Assembly: GCF_006539865.1 (NCBI RefSeq)
Contig: NZ_BJNV01000015.1
Span: 1 to 64,000, forward strand
Length of the DNA: 64,000 nt
Reading direction: 5' to 3'
Origin: Zoogloea ramigera
GTDB lineage: Bacteria; Pseudomonadota; Gammaproteobacteria; Burkholderiales; Rhodocyclaceae
The notes under the pieces are model-generated. The model was not told where the DNA came from and did no database searches. It saw nothing but the letters and a program-made list of their open reading frames with translations. Of the stretch, positions 11,561 through 19,736 are shown piece by piece (position 1 is the first letter of the stretch; each line of letters starts with the position of its first letter). The position numbers and the translations under genes are program-made.

Positions 11561-13702
11561 GTGAGAAACCTGCTGAAAACCATACTCAGGGCCTTGGCCG
11601 CGCTGATGTTTCGTGTCCGGGTCAAAGGCGGCCTGCCTGCCGAGACGCCGCGGCTCCTGGTGGTCGCGAATCATGAATCTTTCCTGGACGGCCTGCTGCT
11701 CGGCTTGTTCCTGCCCCTCGACCCCGTGTTTGTGGTGCATACGGGGGTTGTCCGCAATCCGGTGTTCCGGCTGCTGCTCGGGCTGGTGGATTACCTGGCG
11801 GTGGACCCGACCAGCCCGATGGCGATGAAGAAGGTGATCCGACTGATTGAGGGCGGGCGCCCGGTAGTGATCTTTCCCGAGGGCCGCATCACACTCACCG
11901 GCAGCCTCATGAAGACCTATGACGGCCCGGCCTTCGTAGCCGCCAAGACCGGCGCCACGATCCTGCCGGTGCGCATCGACGGCGCGGCGCGCACCTATTT
12001 CTCCCGGCTCGCGGCCCACGTGCCACGCAAGCTGTTCCCGCAGATCGGCCTGTTCCTGCGGCCGACCACCCGCATCGCGATGCCGGAGACCGGCTCGGCG
12101 CGGGAGCGCCGCCGCAAGGCCGGCGAATCGATGCGGCGGCTGATGCAGGAGATGATCTTCGCCAGCCGCCCCACGCAGACCCTCTTCGCGGCCCTCCTCG
12201 ACGCCGCCGCCATCCAGGGCCCCGGCCGCGCGCTGGTCGAGGACATGAAGCAGATCGAATACAGCTACCGCGACCTCATCAAGATGTCCCTTGTGCTGGG
12301 GCGGGTGGCGGCCCGCCACGACAGCCGGCGCGACAGGCCCATCGGGCTGCTGCTGCCCAACGTGGCGCCCACGCTGGCGCTCATCTTCGGGCTCACCGCG
12401 CACCGCCGCACGGTGGCGATGCTCAACTACACCGCCGGCGTCGACGGCATGCAGGCGGCCTGCACGGCGGCGCAGATCGGCACCGTCATCAGTTCCCGCG
12501 CCTTCGTCGAACAGGCCAAGCTGGGCGACAAGCTGGCCGCCCTCGACGGGGTGCGCATTCTGTGGCTCGAGGACCTGCGCGACGAGATCGACCTCCTCGA
12601 CAAGTTGTGGCTGATGGCCTGGGCGCTGCCCTTCCCCCGCGCCGCGCTGCCGCCCGGCTCGCCGGAAGACCCCGCGGTGGTGCTGTTCACCTCCGGCTCC
12701 GAGGGCAAACCGAAGGGGGTCGTGCTGTCGCACCGGGCGCTGTTGTCCAACGTGGCGCAGATCCGCGCGGTGGTCGATTTTTCGATCGACGACAAGATCC
12801 TCAACGCGCTGCCGTTGTTCCACTCCTTCGGCCTCACGGCCGGTGGGCTGCTGCCGGTGCTCACCGGCGCCAAGGTCTTCCTGTATCCATCGCCGCTGCA
12901 TTACCGGGTGATTCCGGAGCTGGCCTACGACCGCAACTGCACGGTGCTGCTGGGCACCAGCACCTTCCTCGGCAATTACGCCAAGTTTGCTCACCCCTAC
13001 GATTTCTACCGCCTGCGCTACGTGATCGCCGGCGCCGAGAAGCTGGCAGCCCCGGTGCGCGAGCTGTGGTTCGAGAAGTTCGGGATCCGCATCTTCGAAG
13101 GTTACGGTGCCACCGAAACGGCGCCGGTGCTGGCGGTGAACACCCCGATGGCCTTCCGCAGCGGCACGGTGGGGCAGTTTCTTCCGGGCCTGCAGCACCA
13201 GTTGCTGCCGGTGCCGGGCATCGCAACGGGCGGCATGCTCCACGTGAAGGGCCCGAACCTGATGTCCGGCTACCTGCGCTTCGAGAACCCCGGTGTGCTG
13301 CAGGCCCCCGCGTCGGCAGCCGGCGAGGGTTGGTACGAAACCGGCGACGTGGTCGACGTGGACGCCGACGGCTTCGTGAAGATCGTCGGCCGGGTGAAGC
13401 GCTTTGCCAAGGTGGCCGGCGAGATGGTGTCGCTCGAGGCCGTCGAGAAGCTCGCCGCCGCCGCCTCGCCCGGCGCAGCCCACGCAGCGTCGACCCAGCC
13501 CGACGCCAGCCGCGGCGAAACCATCCTGCTGTTCTCGACCGACCCGCAGCTCACCCGCGACCGCCTGCAAACCGCCGCCCGCGACGGCGGCTGGCCCGAG
13601 ATCGCGGTGCCGCGGCGGATCATCCAGGTCGACGCCCTGCCCCTGCTCGGCACCGGCAAGATCGACTACGTCACCCTCAAACAGATGGCCGAGAAGGCCT
13701 GA
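11561..13702 (+). CDS. aas: Bifunctional 2-acylglycerophosphoethanolamine acyltransferase / acyl-ACP synthetase
   Basis: 713 residues, close to the 719 of E. coli Aas and similar along its whole length. The N-terminal PlsC domain has NHESFLD (catalytic His38, Asp43) and FPEGRIT. The C-terminal AMP-binding domain has FTSGSEGKPKG, PLFHSFGLT, EGYGATETAP and the GKIDY lysine segment. Aas activates fatty acids on ACP and re-acylates lysophosphatidylethanolamine at the inner membrane. The start is a GTG at 11561; longer in-frame readings run into the regulator gene. A gene with an LplT-like domain lies downstream, which fits lysophospholipid recycling. Confidence 0.92.
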   Translation: MRNLLKTILRALAALMFRVRVKGGLPAETPRLLVVANHESFLDGLLLGLFLPLDPVFVVHTGVVRNPVFRLLLGLVDYLAVDPTSPMAMKKVIRLIEGGRPVVIFPEGRITLTGSLMKTYDGPAFVAAKTGATILPVRIDGAARTYFSRLAAHVPRKLFPQIGLFLRPTTRIAMPETGSARERRRKAGESMRRLMQEMIFASRPTQTLFAALLDAAAIQGPGRALVEDMKQIEYSYRDLIKMSLVLGRVAARHDSRRDRPIGLLLPNVAPTLALIFGLTAHRRTVAMLNYTAGVDGMQAACTAAQIGTVISSRAFVEQAKLGDKLAALDGVRILWLEDLRDEIDLLDKLWLMAWALPFPRAALPPGSPEDPAVVLFTSGSEGKPKGVVLSHRALLSNVAQIRAVVDFSIDDKILNALPLFHSFGLTAGGLLPVLTGAKVFLYPSPLHYRVIPELAYDRNCTVLLGTSTFLGNYAKFAHPYDFYRLRYVIAGAEKLAAPVRELWFEKFGIRIFEGYGATETAPVLAVNTPMAFRSGTVGQFLPGLQHQLLPVPGIATGGMLHVKGPNLMSGYLRFENPGVLQAPASAAGEGWYETGDVVDVDADGFVKIVGRVKRFAKVAGEMVSLEAVEKLAAAASPGAAHAASTQPDASRGETILLFSTDPQLTRDRLQTAARDGGWPEIAVPRRIIQVDALPLLGTGKIDYVTLKQMAEKA

Positions 13703-13717
13703 GCCCGGAAGCACGCC

Positions 13718-14545
13718 ATGAACCGAAAAATCCTCGCCGCGCTGCTGCTCGCAACGCTCGCCACCACCGGCTGCGCCACCTGGTTCGACCAGGGCCGGCA
13801 GGCCCAGCGCGCCACCGTCGTCGACTACCTTTATCCAAAGGGCGAGCAGCCAGCCCTCACTCCGAGCATCCCCGAGCTGCAGTTGCCGCTGCGGGTCGGC
13901 ATCGCCTTCGTGCCCGGCGAGCGCTACGCCGGCCTGCCCGAAGCCGAACGCGAGCGCCTGCTGCGCAAGGTGAAGGACGCCTTCGCCAGCCGGCCCTACA
14001 TCGCCGCCATCGAGGTGATCCCCACCACCTACCTGCGCGCCGGCGGCGGCTTCGACAACCTCCAGCAGGCGGCGCGGATGCACAACGTGGATGTGGTGAC
14101 GCTGCTGTCCTACGATCAGGTGCAGTTCAGCGACAGCAACCGGTTGTCCATCTTCTACTGGACCGTCGTCGGCGGCTACTTCGTGAATGGCAGCCAGTAC
14201 GACGTGAACACCCTCGTCGACGCCTCGGTGTTCGACGTGAAGAGCCGCCAGCTGCTGTTCCGTGCCCCCGGCACCAGCCAGATCAAGGGCAGCTCACCGC
14301 TGGTAAAGTTCGGCGAAGCCTCCCGCGAAGCGCGCGGCGAGGGCTACCGGCAGGCCATCGACACGCTGATCCCGCAGCTCGACGCCCAGCTCGAGAGCTT
14401 CAAGCTGCGGGTGAAGGAGGAAAAGGTCGCCCGCGTGGTGAGCAAGCCTGGCTACAGCGGCGGCGGCGCGGCGGATCTCGCCGGCCTCGGCCTGTTCGGC
14501 GCACTGGCGGCGCTGGCCGCCGTGCGCAGGCGCCGTGTCGGCTGA
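13718..14545 (+). CDS. Rhombotarget lipoprotein (rhombosortase substrate)
   Basis: 275 residues. The signal peptide ends in a lipobox (TTGCA, lipid Cys near residue 19). The C-terminus has a Gly-rich stretch (SGGGAAD), a hydrophobic helix and the basic tail RRRRVG, which is the GlyGly-CTERM type of sorting signal. The middle is an uncharacterised domain. It overlaps the rhombosortase gene by 11 bp, the usual arrangement of this dedicated pair. Inference: a lipoprotein whose C-terminal anchor is cut by its neighbour; its final role is unknown. Confidence 0.85.
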   Translation: MNRKILAALLLATLATTGCATWFDQGRQAQRATVVDYLYPKGEQPALTPSIPELQLPLRVGIAFVPGERYAGLPEAERERLLRKVKDAFASRPYIAAIEVIPTTYLRAGGGFDNLQQAARMHNVDVVTLLSYDQVQFSDSNRLSIFYWTVVGGYFVNGSQYDVNTLVDASVFDVKSRQLLFRAPGTSQIKGSSPLVKFGEASREARGEGYRQAIDTLIPQLDAQLESFKLRVKEEKVARVVSKPGYSGGGAADLAGLGLFGALAALAAVRRRRVG

Positions 14546-15074
14546 ACGTTTGCTGCTGGGCGTGCTCGCCATGCTCGTCACCGCAGCCAACCTGCTGCCC
14601 GGCGAAGCCGTCGAATGGCGCCGTGAGGCCATCGCCCACTTTGAACTCTGGCGGCTATGGACAGGCCAGTTTTGCCACTGGTCGCTGCCACATCTCGCCG
14701 GCAACCTGGCGGCCGTGGTGGCCATCGGTGTGATCGCCGGCAGGCCGATCCGCCGCTGGCTGGCCGCACTGCCGATGGCGGCCCCGCTGCTGTCGGTCTT
14801 TCTGCTGGTCGCGGTGCCCGGGCTGGACAGCTACCGCGGGCTGTCGGGGCTGGTCGGCGTGCTGGTGGCCGGCGCGGTGCTCGAAGGTGGCACGCCGGGC
14901 CGGCTGCTCGGTGTCGCCTATCTCGGCAAGCTGGTTTTCGACGCTGCCACCGGCAGCACGTCGGCGCTGTTGCCGGCGGGCATCGAGGTCACCTGGGCGG
15001 CCCACCTCGGCGGCCTGCTGATCGGCATCGCGCTGGCCGTTGCCTTCAGGCTGCAGAGGCGATCAACACAATGA
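14535..15074 (+). CDS. rrtA: Rhombosortase (intramembrane rhomboid-like protease)
   Basis: 179 residues with about six membrane helices. The rhomboid hallmarks are WRLWTGQFCHWSLPHLAGNL in the first part, the catalytic serine in RGLSGLVG, and the partner histidine in WAAHLGGLLIG. The family cleaves GlyGly-CTERM tails. It begins with GTG inside the end of the lipoprotein gene that encodes its likely substrate, so the two are translationally coupled. Confidence 0.88.
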   Translation: MSAERLLLGVLAMLVTAANLLPGEAVEWRREAIAHFELWRLWTGQFCHWSLPHLAGNLAAVVAIGVIAGRPIRRWLAALPMAAPLLSVFLLVAVPGLDSYRGLSGLVGVLVAGAVLEGGTPGRLLGVAYLGKLVFDAATGSTSALLPAGIEVTWAAHLGGLLIGIALAVAFRLQRRSTQ

Positions 15075-15400
15075 AGCGCCGTCGTCTCGCCTTCGGCGGC
15101 AGCATGTGCGCCTGCCAGCCGCTCGGGAATCCGCGCAGCCCAGCCCTGTTCGGCCAGCGGATGGGCAAGGCACGCGACGAGGGCCGCCTGTTCGGCACCG
15201 ATCGCCCGCTCCCCGGCAGCCTGCCCCGGGTTTCGCTCCGCCGGCTGGCCACCAGAAAAATGCTCCCCGAGGCCGCAGTACCGGTGCTCGAAACATTGCG
15301 CGAACACAATCCCCAGCTCTCAGAGCGCGTGCGCAGGCGCCAGCTCCACGCCTCGAGCCTCTTCGAGACCCGCCGCTTCTCCGATCGGAAACCCGCATGA
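15071..15400 (+). CDS. Possible small coupled gene, unknown
   Basis: A 109-residue open frame, Arg-rich, with no family I recognise. Its only support is layout: its ATG overlaps the rhombosortase stop (ATGA) and its stop overlaps the next gene's ATG (ATGA), and third-position GC is high. An antisense frame over the same DNA looks equally plausible by composition, so this may be non-coding spacer. Confidence 0.25.
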   Translation: MKRRRLAFGGSMCACQPLGNPRSPALFGQRMGKARDEGRLFGTDRPLPGSLPRVSLRRLATRKMLPEAAVPVLETLREHNPQLSERVRRRQLHASSLFETRRFSDRKPA

Positions 15401-17274
15401 GCCAATTCCGCCTCCTCCGCGAACAACGCTTCCGGCCCTTCTTCCTGACCCAGTTCCTCGGCGCCTTCAACGACAACCTGTTCAAGAACGCGCTGGTCGT
15501 GCTGCTCACCTTCCAGGCGGCGAGCTGGACGACGATCGCGCCGGCGCTGCTGGCCAACCTGGCGGCGGGCATCTTCATCCTGCCCTTCTTTCTGTTCTCG
15601 GCCACCGCGGGCCAGCTCGCAGACAAATACGACAAGGCGCGCCTGACCCGCCTAGTGAAGGTGCTGGAGGTGGCCATCATGCTGGTCGCGCTGGCGGGCT
15701 TCGTGCTCCACAGCCTGGCGGTGCTGCTGGGGGCGCTGTTCCTGCTGGGCTGCCACTCGACCCTGTTCGGGCCGGTCAAGTACGCGCTGCTGCCCCAGCA
15801 TCTCCACGAGGACGAACTGGTGGGCGGCAACGCGCTGGTGGAAGCCGGCACCTTCGTGGCGATCCTGCTCGGCACGCTGGCCGGCGGAATGCTCGCAGCC
15901 GTCGAACACGGCGAGCGGTGGATCGCCGCCGCCGGCCTGGTGGTGGCCATCGCCGGCTATCTCACGAGCCGCGGCGTGCCGTCGGCCCCCGCGCCGGAGC
16001 CCGGCCTCGCGGTCAATCCCAACCCGCTCACCGAAACCTGGCGCAACATCGGCTTCGCCCGGGAGAACCAGCCAGTGTTTCTGGCGATCCTCGGCATCTC
16101 GTGGTTCTGGCTCTACGGCGCGCTGTTCCTGGCCCAGTTTCCGGCCTATGCCAAGAGCGTTCTCGGAGGCAACGAAGGCACGGTGACACTGCTGCTCGCC
16201 ACTTTCACGGTGGGCATCGGCATCGGCTCGCTGTTGTGCGAGAAGCTCTCGGGCGGGCACATCGAGATCGGCCTCGTGCCGTTCGGCTCCATCGGCCTGA
16301 CCATTTTCGGGCTGGACCTGGCCCTTGCGTCGCCGGCCGGCCTGCCGGTGGGCGCACCTCTGGCCGTCGCCGAGGTGCTGGGCCAGCCGGGCACCCTCCG
16401 CGTGCTGTTTGCGCTGCTGATGCTGGGGGTGTTCGGCGGCCTCTTCATCGTGCCGCTCTACGCAATGATGCAGAGCCGCTCGGCGGCGGCCCACCGGGCC
16501 CGGGTGATCGCTGCCAACAACATCATGAACGCCCTGTTCATGGTGGCCGGCGCCCTGGCTGCGGGCAGTCTGCTCGGCGCCGGGCTGTCGATCCCGGCCC
16601 TGTTCGGTGTGGCGGCGGTGATGAACGCGGCAGTGGCGGTGTATATCTACCGGCTGGTGCCGGAGTTCCTGCTGCGCTTCATCGTCTGGATGCTGATCCA
16701 CACGGTGTATCGCCTGCGCGCCCGCGGCCTCGAGCACATCCCCGAGGACGGCCCGGCGGTGCTGGTCTGCAACCACGTGAGTTTCGTCGACGCCCTGGTG
16801 ATCTCGGCCGCGTGCCGGCGGCCGATCCGCTTCGTGATGGACCACCGGATCTTCCGCTGGCCGGTGCTGTCCTTCGTGTTCCGCCACAGCGGCGCCATCC
16901 CCATCGCCCCCGCCAGGGAGGACGCGGCGATGATGGAGGCGGCCTTCGCCGAAGTCTCCAGGGCGCTGGCTGCCGGTGAGCTGGTCGGCCTGTTCCCGGA
17001 AGGGCGGATCACCTTCGACGGCGAGATTTCGCCGTTCCGGCCGGGCATCACGCGCATCCTGGAAGCCAACCCGGTCCCTGTCATACCCATGGCGCTGCGC
17101 GGGATGTGGGGCAGCATGTTCTCGCGCAAGGACGGCCCGGCGCTGAGCCGCCCGCTGCGACGCGGACTGTTCAGCCGCATCGAGCTGGTCGCCGGCCCAG
17201 CCCTGCCGCCGGAACGCGTCTGCCTGCCCGGCCTGCAGCTGCAGGTGGCCCAGCTGCGGGGCGACTGGAAGTAA
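15397..17274 (+). CDS. LplT-like MFS transporter fused to PlsC acyltransferase
   Basis: 625 residues in two parts. Residues 1 to about 425 form a 12-helix major facilitator domain (FLGAFNDNLFKNALVV, GQLADKYDKARL) resembling the lysophospholipid flippase LplT. Residues from about 440 on form a PlsC glycerolipid acyltransferase with NHVSFVD (His near 460) and FPEGRIT (near 532). The fusion would flip a lysophospholipid inward and re-acylate it. With Aas two genes upstream, the cluster looks like a phospholipid repair unit; substrate specificity is inference. Confidence 0.85.
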   Translation: MSQFRLLREQRFRPFFLTQFLGAFNDNLFKNALVVLLTFQAASWTTIAPALLANLAAGIFILPFFLFSATAGQLADKYDKARLTRLVKVLEVAIMLVALAGFVLHSLAVLLGALFLLGCHSTLFGPVKYALLPQHLHEDELVGGNALVEAGTFVAILLGTLAGGMLAAVEHGERWIAAAGLVVAIAGYLTSRGVPSAPAPEPGLAVNPNPLTETWRNIGFARENQPVFLAILGISWFWLYGALFLAQFPAYAKSVLGGNEGTVTLLLATFTVGIGIGSLLCEKLSGGHIEIGLVPFGSIGLTIFGLDLALASPAGLPVGAPLAVAEVLGQPGTLRVLFALLMLGVFGGLFIVPLYAMMQSRSAAAHRARVIAANNIMNALFMVAGALAAGSLLGAGLSIPALFGVAAVMNAAVAVYIYRLVPEFLLRFIVWMLIHTVYRLRARGLEHIPEDGPAVLVCNHVSFVDALVISAACRRPIRFVMDHRIFRWPVLSFVFRHSGAIPIAPAREDAAMMEAAFAEVSRALAAGELVGLFPEGRITFDGEISPFRPGITRILEANPVPVIPMALRGMWGSMFSRKDGPALSRPLRRGLFSRIELVAGPALPPERVCLPGLQLQVAQLRGDWK

Positions 17275-17281
17275 GCCCTGT

Positions 17282-17875
17282 TCAGCCCGGGCTGAAGGCC
17301 CCCAGCGATGCGTCGGCCCGCTCGAGCCGTGCGGCGAGCCGGGGGCGGACCGTCAGCATCGCAAAGCCTATACCGGCCAGCGTCAGCCCGGCGAACAAAC
17401 CCATGTAGCCCGTGTAGCCCAACATCGCGGCAACCGGCTTGGAAACACCGACGAACGCGGCGTAGAGCCACGAGGTGGCGCTGATCGCACCGAAGACAAC
17501 CGGCAGCATGGCCGCCTGCCGGGGATCGGCCTGGGGCACCGCCATGCGCGGAAAGGCAAGCATATGGAGCGCCAGGCTATTGACCGTCAGGACGGCCACC
17601 ACGCTCAGCTTGGCCAGCAGCTTGGGCTTGGTGGCCAGCAGTTCGGTATCGAAACCCGTGTCCATGGCAATCACCCCCAGTCCGGTGATCCACAGCACAA
17701 CCAGGGCCAGGGTGGCCACCGAGGCGGCCTTGCCCAGCATTTTCATGTCGATGCGATCCCGCGCAAAGATGGCGAAGTCACCAAAGGCCACCGCCACAGC
17801 CGCAATGGCCAGGGCCAGCACATGCAGATAGATGGCCAGCATCCTGGCAATGGTGAGAAAGTCGGGGTTTTCCAT
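17282..17875 (-). CDS. Multi-pass membrane protein, unknown
   Basis: 197 residues with about five or six hydrophobic helices and few charged residues outside short loops. No catalytic or metal motif stands out, though His18 (IYLHVLAL) and His103 lie within helices and could hold a cofactor. The gene ends a minus-strand group of three whose upstream members look like a heme-type sensor and a receiver-like protein, with 8 bp between it and the sensor gene. Confidence 0.7.
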   Translation of the reverse strand: MENPDFLTIARMLAIYLHVLALAIAAVAVAFGDFAIFARDRIDMKMLGKAASVATLALVVLWITGLGVIAMDTGFDTELLATKPKLLAKLSVVAVLTVNSLALHMLAFPRMAVPQADPRQAAMLPVVFGAISATSWLYAAFVGVSKPVAAMLGYTGYMGLFAGLTLAGIGFAMLTVRPRLAARLERADASLGAFSPG

Positions 17876-17883
17876 GATGGTCC

Positions 17884-18852
17884 TCAGCGTTTGTTCAGAC
17901 GGCGGTAGAGATAGTCGATGGAGGTATGCATCGCCTTCACGGCGGTGTTGAGCTCATGGATTTCGTTGCGCGAGGCATGCTCGCCCTCGATGAAATCCAC
18001 TTGATCGACGCGCGCACCCGGTTCGGCGTTTGCCGCGGCCAGCGCAAACTCGCGCACCCGACGTACCGGAACGATCACCTGCTGGCGGATGAACACCAGC
18101 AGGCCGGCGACACCCACGCCCATCGCCGCGAGGGCCAGCCACACCTGGTTGTCGAAGCGCTGCACGAAATCGGCCAGGCTGAACTCCAGCGGGATCGCCA
18201 CGCTGATCACGCCGGCCAGCTTGCCTTCCTCGTAGCCATAGCCCTGGGGCCCGGGATACAGCGCGGTGACGGCCGCCGGGGCCGCTGCGGGGGTACCGTG
18301 GCAGCGCATGCAGCCCTTGTCGGCAACCAGCCGGCGGGCATACAGCAGCTGACCGCCGCGCACTTCGCTGTATTCGGAGGCGCCCGATTCCCGGATCGCG
18401 TTCATCGCCACCTTGTCGAAATCACTCGGCGCGTTGTTGGGGTTCATGTAGCGGTCGGAGGTCATGCGGAACTTCGCCCTCGCCGGCGAGGCGATGGTGA
18501 TGTCCGACAGCTCCCGCTGCACCAGCGCCGGATTCTTGCGGTGGAAAGCCGCCGCGTTCGGCGCAGTGGTGGAGTCGTTTGCCCCCGAGGCCGTCGAGAG
18601 CTCCCGCTCGAGGAAGCTGCCGACCTCGAGTTTCGGATCGCGGGGGTCGTCCTTCACCCACACGCCCCGGTAGCGGGTCGCCCACTGCCCGAAGTTATCC
18701 ACCATGTCGGCCACGGTGCGCGCCTGATTACGGGTCTCGCTCACATAGACGGACGATCCGACCAAATAGCTGGCGACGGCTGCAATACAAGCCAGGCCGA
18801 TAAGAAGAACGATGAACTGAAATGACAGGGAAAGCTTCTTGAAGGCGGTCAT
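17884..18852 (-). CDS. Membrane sensor with Tll0287-like (DUF3365) heme-binding domain
   Basis: 322 residues. An N-terminal membrane helix (about 10-32) is followed by a periplasmic DUF3365/Tll0287-like domain with a c-type heme motif CMRCH, a second helix near 240-260, and a short HAMP-like and helical C-terminus. No kinase, cyclase or methyl-accepting output domain follows, so the signal must pass through a partner. The ATG at 18852 is preferred; a TTG at 18867 would overlap the upstream stop. It is co-transcribed with the degenerate receiver protein and the membrane protein. Confidence 0.75.
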   Translation of the reverse strand: MTAFKKLSLSFQFIVLLIGLACIAAVASYLVGSSVYVSETRNQARTVADMVDNFGQWATRYRGVWVKDDPRDPKLEVGSFLERELSTASGANDSTTAPNAAAFHRKNPALVQRELSDITIASPARAKFRMTSDRYMNPNNAPSDFDKVAMNAIRESGASEYSEVRGGQLLYARRLVADKGCMRCHGTPAAAPAAVTALYPGPQGYGYEEGKLAGVISVAIPLEFSLADFVQRFDNQVWLALAAMGVGVAGLLVFIRQQVIVPVRRVREFALAAANAEPGARVDQVDFIEGEHASRNEIHELNTAVKAMHTSIDYLYRRLNKR

Positions 18853-18863
18853 ATGAATAGGAA

Positions 18864-19457
18864 TCAAACCAGCAGTTCGGAAAGGAAATCGTCGCGGGCC
18901 TTGTCGCCACTCACGTGGGCGGCAACGGCGTGGGCAAATACCTCCACTTCAATTCCAGAAGGGTATTGAGGATAGAGATCGTCCAGCACGTCATCGACCA
19001 TCATGCTGGCCACCGGCCCGGCGTATTTCTTCAGGATCACCCGGGCCCGCTCTATGACGATGTCTATTTCGGGAAGAGGCCGATCCAGCGACCCCGCCGG
19101 CCCTGAACTCGTCACCGCATTGCCGACCGATTTGAGCGCATCCAGAATGGCCGTCGCCGTGCGGCTGATCGATGCCGTTGCGCCGGAGGCCGTCGCCACC
19201 CCCTCCATGCCCGACATGATCGAGCTGGTCATCAGGAACAAGGGAGTGGAGATCCCGTGCCGGCGCATCTGGCGCCCCAGCCGGAACCCGCTGCCACCGT
19301 TGGCCAGCGGCGCCGCGTCGCAAAACACCGCGCCGTACCTGAACGCGGCACACAGGCTCAGGGCCTCGTCCGCCGAATTGGTCACCTTGGCCACCTTGGC
19401 CAGACCTGGCGGAACGATGGCGGCATCATTGGTAACGAACAGAATTGCTGTCGTCAT
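18864..19457 (-). CDS. Degenerate receiver-like protein
   Basis: 197 residues. The first about 115 look like a response-regulator fold (MTTAILFVTNDAAIV, then FCDAAPLANGGSGFRLGRQMRRHG, then PLFLMTSS), but the acidic pocket is incomplete. The rest is helical. No DNA-binding or enzymatic domain is seen. The ATG at 19457 matches the fold start. It is the first gene of the three-gene unit, downstream of a strong inverted repeat. Confidence 0.6.
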   Translation of the reverse strand: MTTAILFVTNDAAIVPPGLAKVAKVTNSADEALSLCAAFRYGAVFCDAAPLANGGSGFRLGRQMRRHGISTPLFLMTSSIMSGMEGVATASGATASISRTATAILDALKSVGNAVTSSGPAGSLDRPLPEIDIVIERARVILKKYAGPVASMMVDDVLDDLYPQYPSGIEVEVFAHAVAAHVSGDKARDDFLSELLV

Positions 19458-19546
19458 CTTAAATCCCGGTGCACATTTCAATCGGTCGACATAGGCGCGT
19501 GAATACACAAACCGCGCATACCCGTTTTGGGTCAGACCTTAGAAAT

Positions 19547-19575
19547 ATAATCTGACAAATAGATTGTCAGATTAT
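19547..19575. promoter_or_regulatory. Perfect 12-bp inverted repeat, operator-like
   Basis: ATAATCTGACAA and TTGTCAGATTAT are separated by 5 nt. The site is AT-rich against a GC-rich background and lies 90-118 bp upstream of the receiver-like gene start, a usual place for a dimeric repressor or activator site. Confidence 0.5.
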
Positions 19576-19660
19576 GCTAAATACCCGGGGAAAAGCCGCT
19601 ATTCAAAGCGGCTCCTCTTGTGACGCACTTCACAATATGAGAGTGATGAATTTCCAACCG

Positions 19661-19714
19661 CCCGGAATGGGCAATTGAGTACCCGGAGTGGGCATCAAAG
19701 CGCCCGGAATGGGC
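19661..19714. repeat. Three direct repeats with a 21-bp period
   Basis: CCCGGAATGGGC, CCCGGAGTGGGC and CCCGGAATGGGC start at 19661, 19682 and 19703, exactly 21 bp apart. Each copy is itself a small dyad (GCCC/GGGC around it). They lie in the spacer just past the yaeQ stop. They could be protein-binding iterons, or the end of a decayed transposon whose termini carry spaced repeats (as IS21-family ends do). No transposase is next to them. Confidence 0.6.
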
Positions 19715-19736
19715 GTTGAATGAAGCTAAAAGTCCG

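Noticed and set aside
14918-15307. Antisense frame opposite the rhombosortase end and the small coupled gene
   Set aside because: Composition is plausible, but it overlaps the conserved 3' part of the rhombosortase gene and has no recognisable fold.
19661-19714. CRISPR array
   Set aside because: Only three 12-bp repeats with 9-bp gaps, and no cas genes. The units are far too short.
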